From the NCBI GenBank assembly GCA_016926755.1, contig JAFGNZ010000358.1:1-36443 (forward strand): a stretch of DNA of 36,443 nt. The letters run 5' to 3'. The DNA is from Myxococcaceae bacterium (GTDB lineage: Bacteria > Myxococcota > Myxococcia > Myxococcales > Myxococcaceae). Both the position numbers and the translations under genes were made by a program. Shown here piece after piece: positions 1 through 8,400 of the stretch (position 1 is its first letter; each line of letters starts with the position of its first letter). The notes under the pieces are model-generated. The model did not search any database and was not told the origin of the DNA. It was given only the letters and a program-made list of their open reading frames with translations.

Positions 1-630
1 GACGATCTCGATGCCGATGGAGCGGCCGTTCACGTCCGTGGGCACGCCGTGCAGCTCGCCCTTGCCCGCGTGCCAGGCGCGCTTCGAGTCGTTCACCAGC
101 TGGTAGATCGTCCCATCCCTGTCGATCATGTAGTGCGCGGACACCTCGGACTTCGGGTTGCGCATGTGGGCCAGGTCCGCCTTGCCGTTGTTGGAGGCGG
201 TGTGGTGCAGGACGATGGTGTCGATGTCCTTGCCGCCGCGCTCATTGAAGTTGGGCGAGGGCGCGCCGACGACGGGCGGCTTCTTGAAGACGCCCGGCTT
301 GGGATCCGGCTTGGACGGCCCCTCCACCTTGGCCAGCTCCTTCTTCAGCGCCGCGTGGGTCAGCTCGCCGTAGTAGCCGGTGTTGGGCAGCTTGTGATCC
401 GCCTGGAACTTCTTCACCGCCGCTTCCGTCTTCGGGCCGAAGATGCCGGGGCCCGTGGCCACCTGCGCCTTCGTCAGGTACTTGAGCTGCACCAGGGCAT
501 CCTGGAGCTGCTTGACCTTGGGGCCCTTGTCTCCCTCGCGCAGGCCCGGCGGAGGAGCTGTCAGGGTGGCGCGCGCTGGGGTGGCCGGAGTGCGGAGGGC
601 GGTGGCGGGGCTGGAGCGGTTGATCTGCAT
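1..630 (-). CDS. N-acetylmuramoyl-L-alanine amidase with peptidoglycan-binding domain, 3' end outside window
   Basis: Read on the minus strand, 210 codons are open from ATG 630 to the left edge, so the C-terminus is missing. After a Thr/Pro/Ala-rich leader without a clear signal peptide, residues 30-98 form a peptidoglycan-binding domain 1 (REGDKGPKVKQLQ, then FGPKTEAAVKKFQ). From about 136 an amidase_2 domain begins. It shows IDTIVLHHTAS with the first zinc-ligand His at 142/143, SAHYMIDRDGTIYQLV, and AWHAG near 186. The conserved GIEIV strand sits at the very edge, so the remaining zinc ligands lie outside. The family cleaves the MurNAc-L-Ala bond of the cell wall. Start choice: ATG 630 is the only in-frame ATG ahead of the first domain. 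The upstream SD-like sequence is weak. The family assignment is secure, but the role (wall turnover or predation) is inference. Confidence 0.9.
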   Translation of the reverse strand, partial: MQINRSSPATALRTPATPARATLTAPPPGLREGDKGPKVKQLQDALVQLKYLTKAQVATGPGIFGPKTEAAVKKFQADHKLPNTGYYGELTHAALKKELAKVEGPSKPDPKPGVFKKPPVVGAPSPNFNERGGKDIDTIVLHHTASNNGKADLAHMRNPKSEVSAHYMIDRDGTIYQLVNDSKRAWHAGKGELHGVPTDVNGRSIGIEIV

Positions 631-1153
631 GGCGGGTTTCTCGGAAAGGCAGAGAGTAGGAAAGCTCTCCCCCATTGTCGGGAGTAGCCAGATGTAGTTG
701 CTTCACGTACTCATTTTCGCCTGGGGTGCAGTATTCCAAGGAAGTACTGCCCGAAGTACATCTGCGCCTGGTACAGCGACCCGGAGCCGGGCTACTGCAG
801 CCTGCCGGCCGAGTCCGTGACGGGCAAGGTCGCCTCGGAGTAGCGGCGCCCCCCGGCGGTTCTTTCAGGGCCCCCGCGCCTCTTGCCAACGGCAGGGGTC
901 GCGGTTAACCCTTCAGCCATGCTTCTCGTGATGCGCGCTCGTCGATTTAGCAGCCCCCCGGCCCCGTTCGGGTGTCGGGAGGCCGTGCTGCCGTAGCGCG
1001 CACTCCTCTCGGTAGCGGATCGCCACCTCGGCGTGATGCTCTCACCCGGACTCGCCGGGGGGGCATTCGAGGCCGGTGGCGCAGGGCGGCACGTCCGCCG
1101 GGTGCCTCCGGAGACCGTTGCGTCCCGTCCCCATCCGAGCCGAGAGGTTTCCC
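631..1153. other. Gene-poor intergenic region of 523 bp
   Basis: This gap separates the divergent amidase (-) and PheRS-like gene (+) and must hold both promoters. I could not place either with confidence. Besides the Cys-rich fragment ending at 843, a 42-codon stop-to-stop frame on the minus strand (913-1041) reads EEHHAEVAIRYREECALRQ-like sequence with high GC3 and ends KSTSAHHEKHG. It has no ATG. It may be another remnant. Confidence 0.35.
727..843 (+). pseudogene. Possible remnant of a small cysteine-rich protein
   Basis: An open frame from 688 to the TAG at 841-843 has no ATG, but its end reads like real protein: CPKYICAWYSDPEPGYCSLP followed by AESVTGKVASE. There are four Cys in under 30 residues if the upstream GCS is counted, and codon choice is mostly GC-ending. 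With no start codon and no SD it looks like the 3' end of a gene whose 5' part was lost. It could also be chance. I do not recognise the family. Confidence 0.3.
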
Positions 1154-2302
1154 ATGTCCGTTGCCATCCTGAGCGCCGATGAAATCCGGCGCGCGCTGTC
1201 CGTTCGCGATCTGACCGACCCCGCCGAGGGGCCCCACGCCGTGCAGCAGCTCCTCGACGCCGCGCTGGAGGCCCTGCGCGCAGCGTGGGGCTGCGAGCTG
1301 CTCGTCCACCGGCAGAGCCCCATCGTCTCCATTGCCGACAACTACGATCGTCTCCACTACCCACCCGAGGGCGCCGCGCGCGACGCGCGCTACACCCGCT
1401 ATGTCTGTGACACGGCGCTGCTGCGCACGCAGACCTCGGCCATGATCCCCGGCGCGCTGCGCCGCCTGGCCGCGGCCCCACCCGAGGACGTGCTGGTGGC
1501 CTGCCCCGGGCTCGTCTACCGGCGCGACTGCATCGACCGGCTGCACACCGCAGAGCCGCACCAGCTGGATCTATGGCGCGTGCGACGGGGCGCGCCCTTG
1601 GGGGGAGCGGAGCTGCGAGAGATGATCGAGGTAGTCATCCACGCACTGCTGCCAGGGCGGGAGCTGCGCGTGGTGCCAGCCAGCCACCCGTACACGACGG
1701 AGGGGCTGCAGCTCGACGTGCGCGACGGCGCGCAGTGGGTGGAGATCGGCGAGTGCGGCCTGGCGCTGCCGGCGCTGCTGCGGGAGTGCGGGCTGGACTC
1801 CGGGAGCATCACGGGCCTGGCGATGGGGCTGGGGCTCGATCGGATCCTGATGCTGCGCAAGGGCCTGGATGACATCCGGCTGCTGCGCTCGGCGGATCCT
1901 CGCATCGCGTCTCAGCTGCTGGACCTTGCGCCGTACCGCCCCGTGTCGTCGATGCCGGCGGTGCGGCGGGATCTGTCGCTGGTGATCGACGCGGAGCAGA
2001 CGCCCGAGGAGCTGGGCGACGCCGTCCGGGCCGCCCTGGGCGGGCGGGCGGAGCTGGTGGAGAGCGTGGAGGTGCTCTCGGAGACGCCCTATGCGGCGCT
2101 GCCGCCGCGGGCCGTGGTGCGGCTGGGCATCGCGCCGGGGCAGAAGAACGTGCTGCTGCGCGTGGTGCTGCGCGCGCTGGAGCGCACGCTGACCCATGAG
2201 GAGTGCAACACGCTGCGAGACGACATCTACGCGGCGCTGCACCGCGGCACCTCCTGGGAGTGGGCGGCGCGGCCCGTGGAGCGCTCGGTGCCTGCGCCGT
2301 AG
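1154..2302 (+). CDS. PheRS alpha-like class II synthetase core fused to FDX-ACB domain
   Basis: This 382-residue protein is built like the monomeric, mitochondrial-type phenylalanyl-tRNA synthetase. Residues ~45-250 match the PheS catalytic core: TALLRTQTS (87-95), PGLVYRRDCIDRLHTAEPHQ (118-137, compare PGrVyR.D..DaTH...FHQ) and class II motif 3 in GLAMGLGLDRILMLRKGLDDI (from 221). Residues ~262-365 are a ferredoxin-fold anticodon-binding domain (VRRDLSLVID, KNVLLRVVLRALERTLTHEE), which in normal bacteria sits on the PheT beta subunit. No pheT follows. The N-terminus lacks the coiled-coil tRNA-binding arm. ATG 1154 follows GAGAGG at a good distance. Canonical PheS residues are altered: FHQ is PHQ, and EGLV is DLWR. 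A charging enzyme with altered substrate, or an amino-acid-activating paralogue, are both possible. Domain calls are firm; function is open. Confidence 0.8.
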   Translation: MSVAILSADEIRRALSVRDLTDPAEGPHAVQQLLDAALEALRAAWGCELLVHRQSPIVSIADNYDRLHYPPEGAARDARYTRYVCDTALLRTQTSAMIPGALRRLAAAPPEDVLVACPGLVYRRDCIDRLHTAEPHQLDLWRVRRGAPLGGAELREMIEVVIHALLPGRELRVVPASHPYTTEGLQLDVRDGAQWVEIGECGLALPALLRECGLDSGSITGLAMGLGLDRILMLRKGLDDIRLLRSADPRIASQLLDLAPYRPVSSMPAVRRDLSLVIDAEQTPEELGDAVRAALGGRAELVESVEVLSETPYAALPPRAVVRLGIAPGQKNVLLRVVLRALERTLTHEECNTLRDDIYAALHRGTSWEWAARPVERSVPAP

Positions 2303-2316
2303 TTCGCTGAAAAATA

Positions 2317-2355
2317 CCGCCAGCGTGGGAACTGATACCCGGCCCACGCTGGCGG
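2317..2355 (-). terminator. Perfect 13-bp hairpin, intrinsic-terminator-like for leftward transcription
   Basis: The arms CCGCCAGCGTGGG (2317-2329) and CCCACGCTGGCGG (2343-2355) pair perfectly around a 13-nt loop. Read leftward, the stem is followed by TATTTTTC, as in a Rho-independent terminator. Both flanking genes run rightward, so it would stop antisense transcription into the PheRS-like gene. On the plus strand there is no T tract, and the right arm covers part of the SD-like GGCGGAG of the next gene. Confidence 0.6.
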
Positions 2356-2361
2356 AGTACG

Positions 2362-3027
2362 ATGCCGGGGCTCATGCTCTTCCGAGGAAAAGCGCCCCTC
2401 TCGCGTTCGGAGATCATCGCCTCGGCCGATCAGGCTCGCGCCAAGGGCCGGCTCAAGAAGGCCATTGCTGGCTACCGCAAGGCGCTGGAGCTGGAGCCGA
2501 AGGATCCGGCCGTCCACGGGAAGCTGGCGCCGCTGCTGGCCCGCTCGAAGCAGCCGGAGGCCGCGCTCGAGAGCTTCCAGGCGGCGGCCCAGGGGCACCT
2601 GGACAAGGGCTTCGCCGACAAGGCGCTGGCCGTCTACACCCAGGCGGCGGAGACGTTCCCTCACAAGGTGGCCCTCTGGCAGCAGCTCTCGCAGCTCAAC
2701 CTCTCCAAGGGCCGTCGCGCGGACGCGTTGAAGACGCTGCTGCGAGGCCGGCTCCACTTCCGCCGCAAGGACGAGGCTCGGGGAGCCATCACCCTGCTGC
2801 AGGAGGCGCTGACCCTTGATCCGACGCTCTTCGAGGTGAAGCTGGACCTGGCGATGCAGCACGCCCGCCTGAAGCAGCGGGCCGAGGCGATGGCGCTGCT
2901 CAACCCGATGTTGCTGGACGTGAGGGAGCGCCGGCAGCTGCGCAGGCTGCGCTGGACGATGCTGCGCGTCGCCCCCGGCGCCGGGGCGTGGGGGCGCTGG
3001 CTGCGCGCGGCCCTGCTGGGGCGCTGA
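2362..3027 (+). CDS. Tetratricopeptide-repeat protein
   Basis: This 221-residue soluble protein is made of helical TPR units over residues ~17-185. Typical signatures are KGRLKKAIAGYRKALELEPK, the following PEAALESFQAAAQ, ADKALAVYTQAAETFP, and GAITLLQEALTLDPTLFEVK. TPRs act as protein-protein scaffolds and no catalytic domain is present. The C-terminus is basic (RERRQLRRLRWTML). ATG 2362 follows GGCGGAG, while ATG 2374 with GGGG upstream is an alternative start. The strong hairpin just upstream can occlude the first SD. It lies 59 bp after the PheRS-like gene and may be co-transcribed. There is no signal peptide. The partner is unknown. Confidence 0.8.
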   Translation: MPGLMLFRGKAPLSRSEIIASADQARAKGRLKKAIAGYRKALELEPKDPAVHGKLAPLLARSKQPEAALESFQAAAQGHLDKGFADKALAVYTQAAETFPHKVALWQQLSQLNLSKGRRADALKTLLRGRLHFRRKDEARGAITLLQEALTLDPTLFEVKLDLAMQHARLKQRAEAMALLNPMLLDVRERRQLRRLRWTMLRVAPGAGAWGRWLRAALLGR

Positions 3028-3195
3028 GCGGGGAGGGGCTCAGCTGCCGGGCGCGCGCCATGCCTGCACCGCCAGCAAGGGCCCGACCAGGGTGGGCTCT
3101 GCGACCTTTCGCGAGGGCGCCGTGCCGTGTCGGAAGGGCCCTGGCTCCATGTAGACTCCCGTGAGCCGCACCCAGCCCACCTCAGGCACGCCTTC

Positions 3196-4815
3196 ATGCA
3201 GGAAGTGAAGTTCACCGACATCTCGACGGCCGCTACGCCCACGCGCGCGAGCGAGCAGGCCTCGCGCCCTGTTCCGGCCATCACCGTCATCTCCCACCCC
3301 ACGCCCCAGCGCGCCGGCGAGCGGCTGCTGCTGGGCGCGGTGGCCATGGGAGGCACCGTCGCGCTCTCCCGCATCGCCCCGGACTTCACCCGCCCCGGCG
3401 GTACGCTGGGCATGCCCCTGGCGGACACGTTCGTCAGCCGCAAGCCCCTGATCTTCGAGCCCGCGCCCAACGGAGGTGTCAGGCTGCGCGTGGAGGAGGG
3501 GGGAACGCTGGTGCACGTGGGAGACACGCCGCTGGTGGGCACCCAGGAGTTCTCCACCCAGGAGCTGACGGCCGGGGTGCCGCTCATGCTGGCCGAGCGC
3601 ATCGTGCTGCTGCTGCACATGGCGCTCCCCTCCGAGTCGGCCTCGACCGAGGAGCTGGGCATGGTGGGCCACGGGGCGGGTACTCGCCGCGTGCGCGAGG
3701 ACGTCCTGCGCGTGGCCGACCTCAAGGTGCCGGTGCTCATCCGAGGGGAGACCGGCTCAGGCAAGGAGCTGGTCGCGCGGGCGATCCACCAGCGCAGCCC
3801 GCGCAGGGGCGCGCCCTTCATCAGCGTCAACCTGGGCGCCCTGCCCAAGGAGCTGGCCGCCGCCGAGCTCTTCGGCGCTCGCAAGGGGGCCTATACGGGC
3901 GCCACGCAGGATCGCGAGGGCTTCTTCCGCGCCGCCCATGGGGGCACGCTCTTCCTCGACGAGGTGGGCGAGGCGCCGCCCGAGGTGCAGGTGCTGCTGC
4001 TCCGAGTGCTGGAGACGGGGGAGGTGTTCCCGGTGGGCGGCCACGCGCCGGTGGCGGTGGACGTGCGGCTGATCACCGCCACGGACGCCGATCTGCAGGA
4101 GCGCATCCGCCAGGAGCTCTTCAAGGCCCCGCTGCTGCACCGGCTGGCGGGCTATGAGATCCAGGTGCCTCCGCTGCGCGAGCGGCGCGAGGACGTGGGC
4201 GTGCTCTTCCACCACTTCGCCCAAGAGGAGCTGGCGGCGCTGGGCGAGGCCCACCGCCTGGACGCGGCCGCCTCCCGGAGCGAGCCCTGGCTCCCGGCGG
4301 CGCTGGCGGCCCAGCTCGTGCGCTACACGTGGCCCGGCAACATCCGCCAGCTCCGGAACGTGACGCGGCAGATCGTCATTGGCAGCCGGGGCCTGCCCAG
4401 GCTCCAGGCCACCGCGCGCATCGAGCAGGAGCTGGGCTCCTCCGTCACGCCTGTCCCGCAGCGCTCGGCGGTGCCCTCCGCGTCTCCGGAGCGGGAGCCG
4501 CCCGCTCCCCTGGATCAGAGCCCCTCCCGGCGCAAGCCCTCCGAGGTGACCGATCAGGAGCTGCTGGAGGCCCTGCGCTCCACCTCGTGGGATCTCAAGG
4601 CCGCCGCGGAGCGCCTGGGCATCGCGCGCCCCTCGCTCTACGTGCTGATCGAGCGCAGCCCCAGCCTCCGGACCGTCGCGGATCTGAGCCCCGAGGAGAT
4701 CACCCGCTGCTTCCAGGAGTGCAACGGGGACCTGGATGCCATGGTGCGCAAGCTCGAGGTCTCCAAGCGCGGGCTCCAGCGCCGCGTCCGGGAGCTGGGC
4801 CTGGGCGAGGCCTGA
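3196..4815 (+). CDS. Sigma-54-dependent transcriptional activator with FHA-like N-terminus and two C-terminal HTH units
   Basis: This is a 539-residue bacterial enhancer-binding protein. Residues ~25-140 resemble an FHA phosphopeptide domain, which in myxobacteria typically senses Ser/Thr kinases. The AAA+ domain has Walker A GETGSGKE (184-191), the sigma-54 loop GAYTGA (231-236, F to Y in GAFTGA), Walker B GGTLFLDE (249-256), PPLRERRED and TWPGNIRQLR (from 378). A Pro/Ser-rich linker leads to a Fis-type HTH (455-487, LKAAAERLGIARPSLY) and then a second HTH-like unit (501-533, CNGDLDAMVRKLEVSKRGLQ). ATG 3196 is preferred. The frame stays open upstream to a GTG at 3127, but that extension is not FHA-like. 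A sigma-54 promoter with paired palindromes lies immediately downstream, so 5020-5382 is the likely target. Confidence 0.88.
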   Translation: MQEVKFTDISTAATPTRASEQASRPVPAITVISHPTPQRAGERLLLGAVAMGGTVALSRIAPDFTRPGGTLGMPLADTFVSRKPLIFEPAPNGGVRLRVEEGGTLVHVGDTPLVGTQEFSTQELTAGVPLMLAERIVLLLHMALPSESASTEELGMVGHGAGTRRVREDVLRVADLKVPVLIRGETGSGKELVARAIHQRSPRRGAPFISVNLGALPKELAAAELFGARKGAYTGATQDREGFFRAAHGGTLFLDEVGEAPPEVQVLLLRVLETGEVFPVGGHAPVAVDVRLITATDADLQERIRQELFKAPLLHRLAGYEIQVPPLRERREDVGVLFHHFAQEELAALGEAHRLDAAASRSEPWLPAALAAQLVRYTWPGNIRQLRNVTRQIVIGSRGLPRLQATARIEQELGSSVTPVPQRSAVPSASPEREPPAPLDQSPSRRKPSEVTDQELLEALRSTSWDLKAAAERLGIARPSLYVLIERSPSLRTVADLSPEEITRCFQECNGDLDAMVRKLEVSKRGLQRRVRELGLGEA

Positions 4816-4839
4816 GCGCGGCGCAGGTCCGGCGGCCCG

Positions 4840-4895
4840 TTGACGTGTCAGCGCTGTGTCATCGACATGTTCGTGGAGCTGTTGACCCGTCAGCG
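4840..4895 (+). promoter_or_regulatory. Paired palindromic enhancer sites (TGAC-N2-GTCA)
   Basis: TTGACGTGTCAGCG (4840-4853) and TTGACCCGTCAGCG (4882-4895) are direct repeats of one palindromic core, TGAC-N2-GTCA. They are spaced 42 bp, which is four helical turns. They lie about 80 and 120 bp upstream of the -12 element of the sigma-54 promoter, the usual place for activator binding. The adjacent activator gene is the obvious candidate to bind them, which is inference from position. Confidence 0.65.
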
Positions 4896-4952
4896 GGCTT
4901 CTTCCAGAGCACAGGTGCAACCGGATCCCAGGTGCCTCCGACAGTCGGGGGC

Positions 4953-4968
4953 TGGTATGCAGCGTGCA
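4953..4968 (+). promoter_or_regulatory. Sigma-54 (-24/-12) promoter
   Basis: TGGTATGCAGCGTGCA matches the consensus TGGCACG-N4-TTGCW at TGG, A, G, TGC and the final A. The invariant GG and GC have the correct spacing. The expected start is about 12 nt downstream, leaving a leader of about 40 nt before ATG 5020. Confidence 0.65.
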
Positions 4969-5019
4969 AACTCGAACCGTGACTCTTTCCAGTCCCCGAA
5001 AGGGACAGAGGAACCTCGC

Positions 5020-5382
5020 ATGGCCACCATCCAGATCACCATTGGTCCCACCGCCTCTTCGCCGCCCACAGCCCAGGCGAGGCACGGCGACACGGTGGAG
5101 TTCATCTTGGGTGACAGGCCAGACTCCGTCACGGTGACGTTCACGGACGGGACGCCGCTGGCGCTCGAAGTGAGTGGGGCGCTGACCTACCCGAACAGCG
5201 TCACGCTGAGCCCCTCGCTGACCACGGAGGACTATGGAGTCGCCCCTGGCTCGCTCAAGAGGAAGTACTCCTTCACGTTCCCCCAATACGTGGCGCCCGA
5301 GGAGACGCGCCATAAGTTTCCCGAGGGGGAGCAGACCACCGCTTCCGGGGAGCTGGAGGTGACCGACGATCCCGAGATGTAG
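5020..5382 (+). CDS. Small hypothetical protein, likely beta-sandwich, sigma-54 controlled
   Basis: ATG 5020 follows AGAGGAAC at good spacing and gives 120 residues. There is no signal peptide and no Cys. The pattern of alternating hydrophobic residues (MATIQITIGP, DTVEFILGDRPDSVTVTF, KRKYSFTFPQYV) and a C-terminal LEVTD suggests a compact beta-sandwich, perhaps cupredoxin- or Ig-like. Copper ligands are absent. The acidic C-terminus ends EVTDDPEM. I do not recognise a named family. It sits directly behind a sigma-54 promoter with enhancer palindromes and next to the activator gene, so expression is probably conditional, through the FHA-type regulator. It converges on the kinase gene, with a hairpin in the 23-bp gap. 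Confidence 0.7.
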   Translation: MATIQITIGPTASSPPTAQARHGDTVEFILGDRPDSVTVTFTDGTPLALEVSGALTYPNSVTLSPSLTTEDYGVAPGSLKRKYSFTFPQYVAPEETRHKFPEGEQTTASGELEVTDDPEM

Positions 5383-5387
5383 CGCCC

Positions 5388-5406
5388 GCTCCGCTTCCCG
5401 CGGAGC
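5388..5406. terminator. Bidirectional hairpin between convergent genes
   Basis: GCTCCGC (5388-5394), loop TTCCC, GCGGAGC (5400-5406) form a perfect 7-bp stem in the gap between two convergent genes. It touches the kinase stop codon. No T tract follows on either strand, so termination efficiency is uncertain. Confidence 0.5.
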
Positions 5407-8400
5407 TACCGCGCGGCGAGGGAGGGGCTCCACTCCGCCGCGAGGTGGGGGTTGCTGGCGAGCGCCTGCGCCAGCTCCTGCTGGGCCTCGCTGAGCCAGG
5501 CCTGCTGCTGCGGGAGCGGGGCCGGAGTCTTCGCCAGCAGCTCGAGCAGGCTGGCGCGCACGGCCCGGGCGTGGGCCCAGTCAGGCCGGGTGGCCCGTGC
5601 CTCCTCCACCAGGGCCAGCCCCTGCCGCAGCACGGGGGTGGGATCTCCTCCCGACTGCGCGAGCCAGGCCGCCCAGTCGCGGTGAAGCAGGCCTGAGATG
5701 AGACGGCGCTCCTGTGACTCCGGCTCCGCTTCGATCGACTGCTGGAAGGCTTGTGCCGCCAGCTCGAAGTCCTCGCTCCGAGCCCGGCCCTGTCTCGACA
5801 GCCATCGGGCCTGCAGGCCGCGCGTCTCTCCCAGGTACCGCAGGGCGAACCCCAGGCGGGGGTTGAGCTCGAGCGCCTGGCGGAGCGCCTCCGAGGCGGG
5901 TTCGAGCTCTGCCCGCGGATCCTTGCCCTGCTTCAGCGCCCAGGAGGCCCGCGTGTGGTGGGCCCTGGCCAGGGTGACCAGGAACAGGGCGTTGCGAGGG
6001 ACCCGCTCGAGCGCCTGCCGACAGGCCTCCACCGCCGCGCGGCTGCTCGGGCCGGGATCCTCTCCCTGCCGCATCAGGAGCTCGGCGCGGTAGGCGTGCA
6101 GCGCGCCGAGGTTGTTGTAGGCGAAGGCCTGCTGCGGCGCGATGGCGCGGGCCTGCTCGAAGGCCGCCTGGGCCTCCTGGATCAGGGGGAAGGCTTCCTT
6201 TCCCTCCTCCCACGCCCGCTCGGCCTGCCAGAGCAGTGCTCCGCCCAGGGCGTTGTGGAGCTGGGGGATCCGGGAGTTGATGGCCAGCCCCTGGCGGTAC
6301 AGGGTGATGGCCTGCCCCAGCTCCGGCTCCGCCTCACCGCCGCGGTTGTCCTTCCAGCGGGCCTGCCGCTCATACACCTGGCCCGCCTGGAAGAGGGCCA
6401 CGTAGTTGCCGGGATCGATGCTCCGCGCCCGATCGAGCGCGCTCCGCGCCCGCGTGAGATCCCCCTCGGCGTCACTCCCTCCCGGCTGCGAGGCCCGCTT
6501 GAAGTACGCCGTGCCCAGGTGGAGCCACACGGACGCCTGGCTCGCGTCGAGCTCGAGGGCCGCCAGGTAGGCCTCGATCGCCCGCTGCCGGTGGCCGAGC
6601 GAGTCCACGCCGCGCTGATCCTCGAAGTCGGCCCACACCCGGAAGAGCTGCCCCAACTCCAGGTGGAACCGGTAGTCGCGCTCCTCGGGCCGGACGCGCT
6701 CGAAGGCCTCGGCGGCCTGGCGCAGCTGCTCGCCAGGCTCTTCGCCGTGCTCCTGGAGATAGCGCGCCCACTGGCGGAGCCCCAGCGCCAGCTCCATGTG
6801 GGCATCCGGGTGCTCGGGCGCGAGCGCCTGGGCCGCGCGCGCGGAGGCGAGGGCCTTCTCCAGCAGCGGCACCGCCTCGCCGCCGCCCTTCTGCGCGTGG
6901 TGCTCGGCCATCCGCCGGTGGAAGCGTGCCTCCAGCACCCGGGACTTGAAGTGGTTCGGATCCGCGGCGAGCGCCTGGGACAGCGCCTTCAGCCCCTGCT
7001 CGTAGTAGGGCTCGATCTCCCCCTGGCTGTAGAGCTCCAGGATGAGCGCGGTGAGCTGCAGCCGCGCCATGGCGTAGTAGACGGCGGGCTCGCTCTCGCC
7101 AATGTCGGCGGCGACGGCCTGGGCCTTCCGCGCGGCCTCGAGATCGCTCAGCGCCCCGGCGCGATCACCCTGGTTGCGGCGCCGGGCCGCGCGGGCCAGC
7201 AGGATATCGCCGCGCAGCAGGGGGGCCTCGTAGAACCAGGGGGTCGTCGAGTCCATGGCCTCCAGGCGGGCCAGCGCCTCTTCGTAGCGCCCCTCGTAGA
7301 AGGCCAGGAGCGCCGCCACGTACTCGGGGGACGGCGCCTCCGCGCCCTGGCTCTGCCGGAGGTAGCCCAGGGCCGGATCGCGGTAGCGGCGCTCGAGCTC
7401 CTCGCGGCGGGCCTCGCGCAGCTCGGCGTCTCGCAGGCGCTCCACCTCCAGCAGCTGCTCCTGGTAGAGCTGCCCCAGCGCCAGCGCCAGCGCATAGGCC
7501 ACGCGTGCCTCGTGGTACCCGCGCTGCCAGGCGGACTCGAGCCGCAGCCGGGCGCCCTCCACGTCTCCCAGCGCGAGCAGGGCGCGCCCCAGCGCGTACT
7601 GCCCCAGGCCCTCGGCCCGCGCGCCGCCCCGGTGCACCTCGGCCTCCAGCTCGCTCAGCCTCGCGCGGAGGGCCAGGCGGTCCGCGCTCGTGTCATGCAG
7701 CGGCGCCATGGCGGAGTAGCGCGCCATGGCCTCGATGCGCTCGACCTGCTCGGTGAAGCGGCGGGAGAGCTCCTCGCGCAGGCTCACCTCGCGGCGGGCG
7801 AGCACGGCCTGGCCGAGCGCCAGGCCCACCACCAGCAGCGCGGTGGAGCCGAGGGCCACCAGGAGGCGATGCTTGCGGACCTTCTTGCGCAGCCGGTACA
7901 GCGCCCCGGCCGGGCGCGCGAGCACCGGCTCTCCGGCCAGGAACCGCTCCAGATCCTCGGCCAGGGCGCGCGCCGAGTCGTAGCGCGCCGAGCGCTCCTT
8001 CTCCAGGCACTTGAGGACGATGGCCTCCAGGTCCACCGGGAGCTCCGGAGCCAGGGCCCGAGGCGGGCGCGGCTCCTCCGTCTGGATGCGGGTGACGATC
8101 TCCAGGGCATTCACGCCGGAGAAGGGCGGCTGTCCCGTCAGCACCTGGTAGAGGGTGGCGCCCAGGCTGTAGACATCGACCCGCCGATCCAGCCGGGCCA
8201 CCTCGCCCCGAGCCTGCTCGGGGGCCATGTAGTGGGGGGTGCCCAGCACCGCGCCCGTGGCCGTGTGCTCGCCGTGCCAGTCGCGCGCCAGGCCGAAGTC
8301 CATCACGTAGGGCTTGAGCGCGCCGTCCTCGGTGCGCTCCACGAGGATGTTGGAGGGCTTGAGATCGCGGTGGATGAGGCCGGCGCGGTGGGCGGCGTGC

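Noticed and set aside
3040-3150. 36-codon minus-strand ORF with GGGAG before its ATG, divergent from the activator
   Set aside because: Good SD spacing, but too short and without recognisable features. Chance is likely at this GC content.
3757-5433. Long minus-strand frame opposite the sigma-54 activator
   Set aside because: Shadow of the AAA+ coding sequence with biased His/Arg/Gly content and no recognisable motif.
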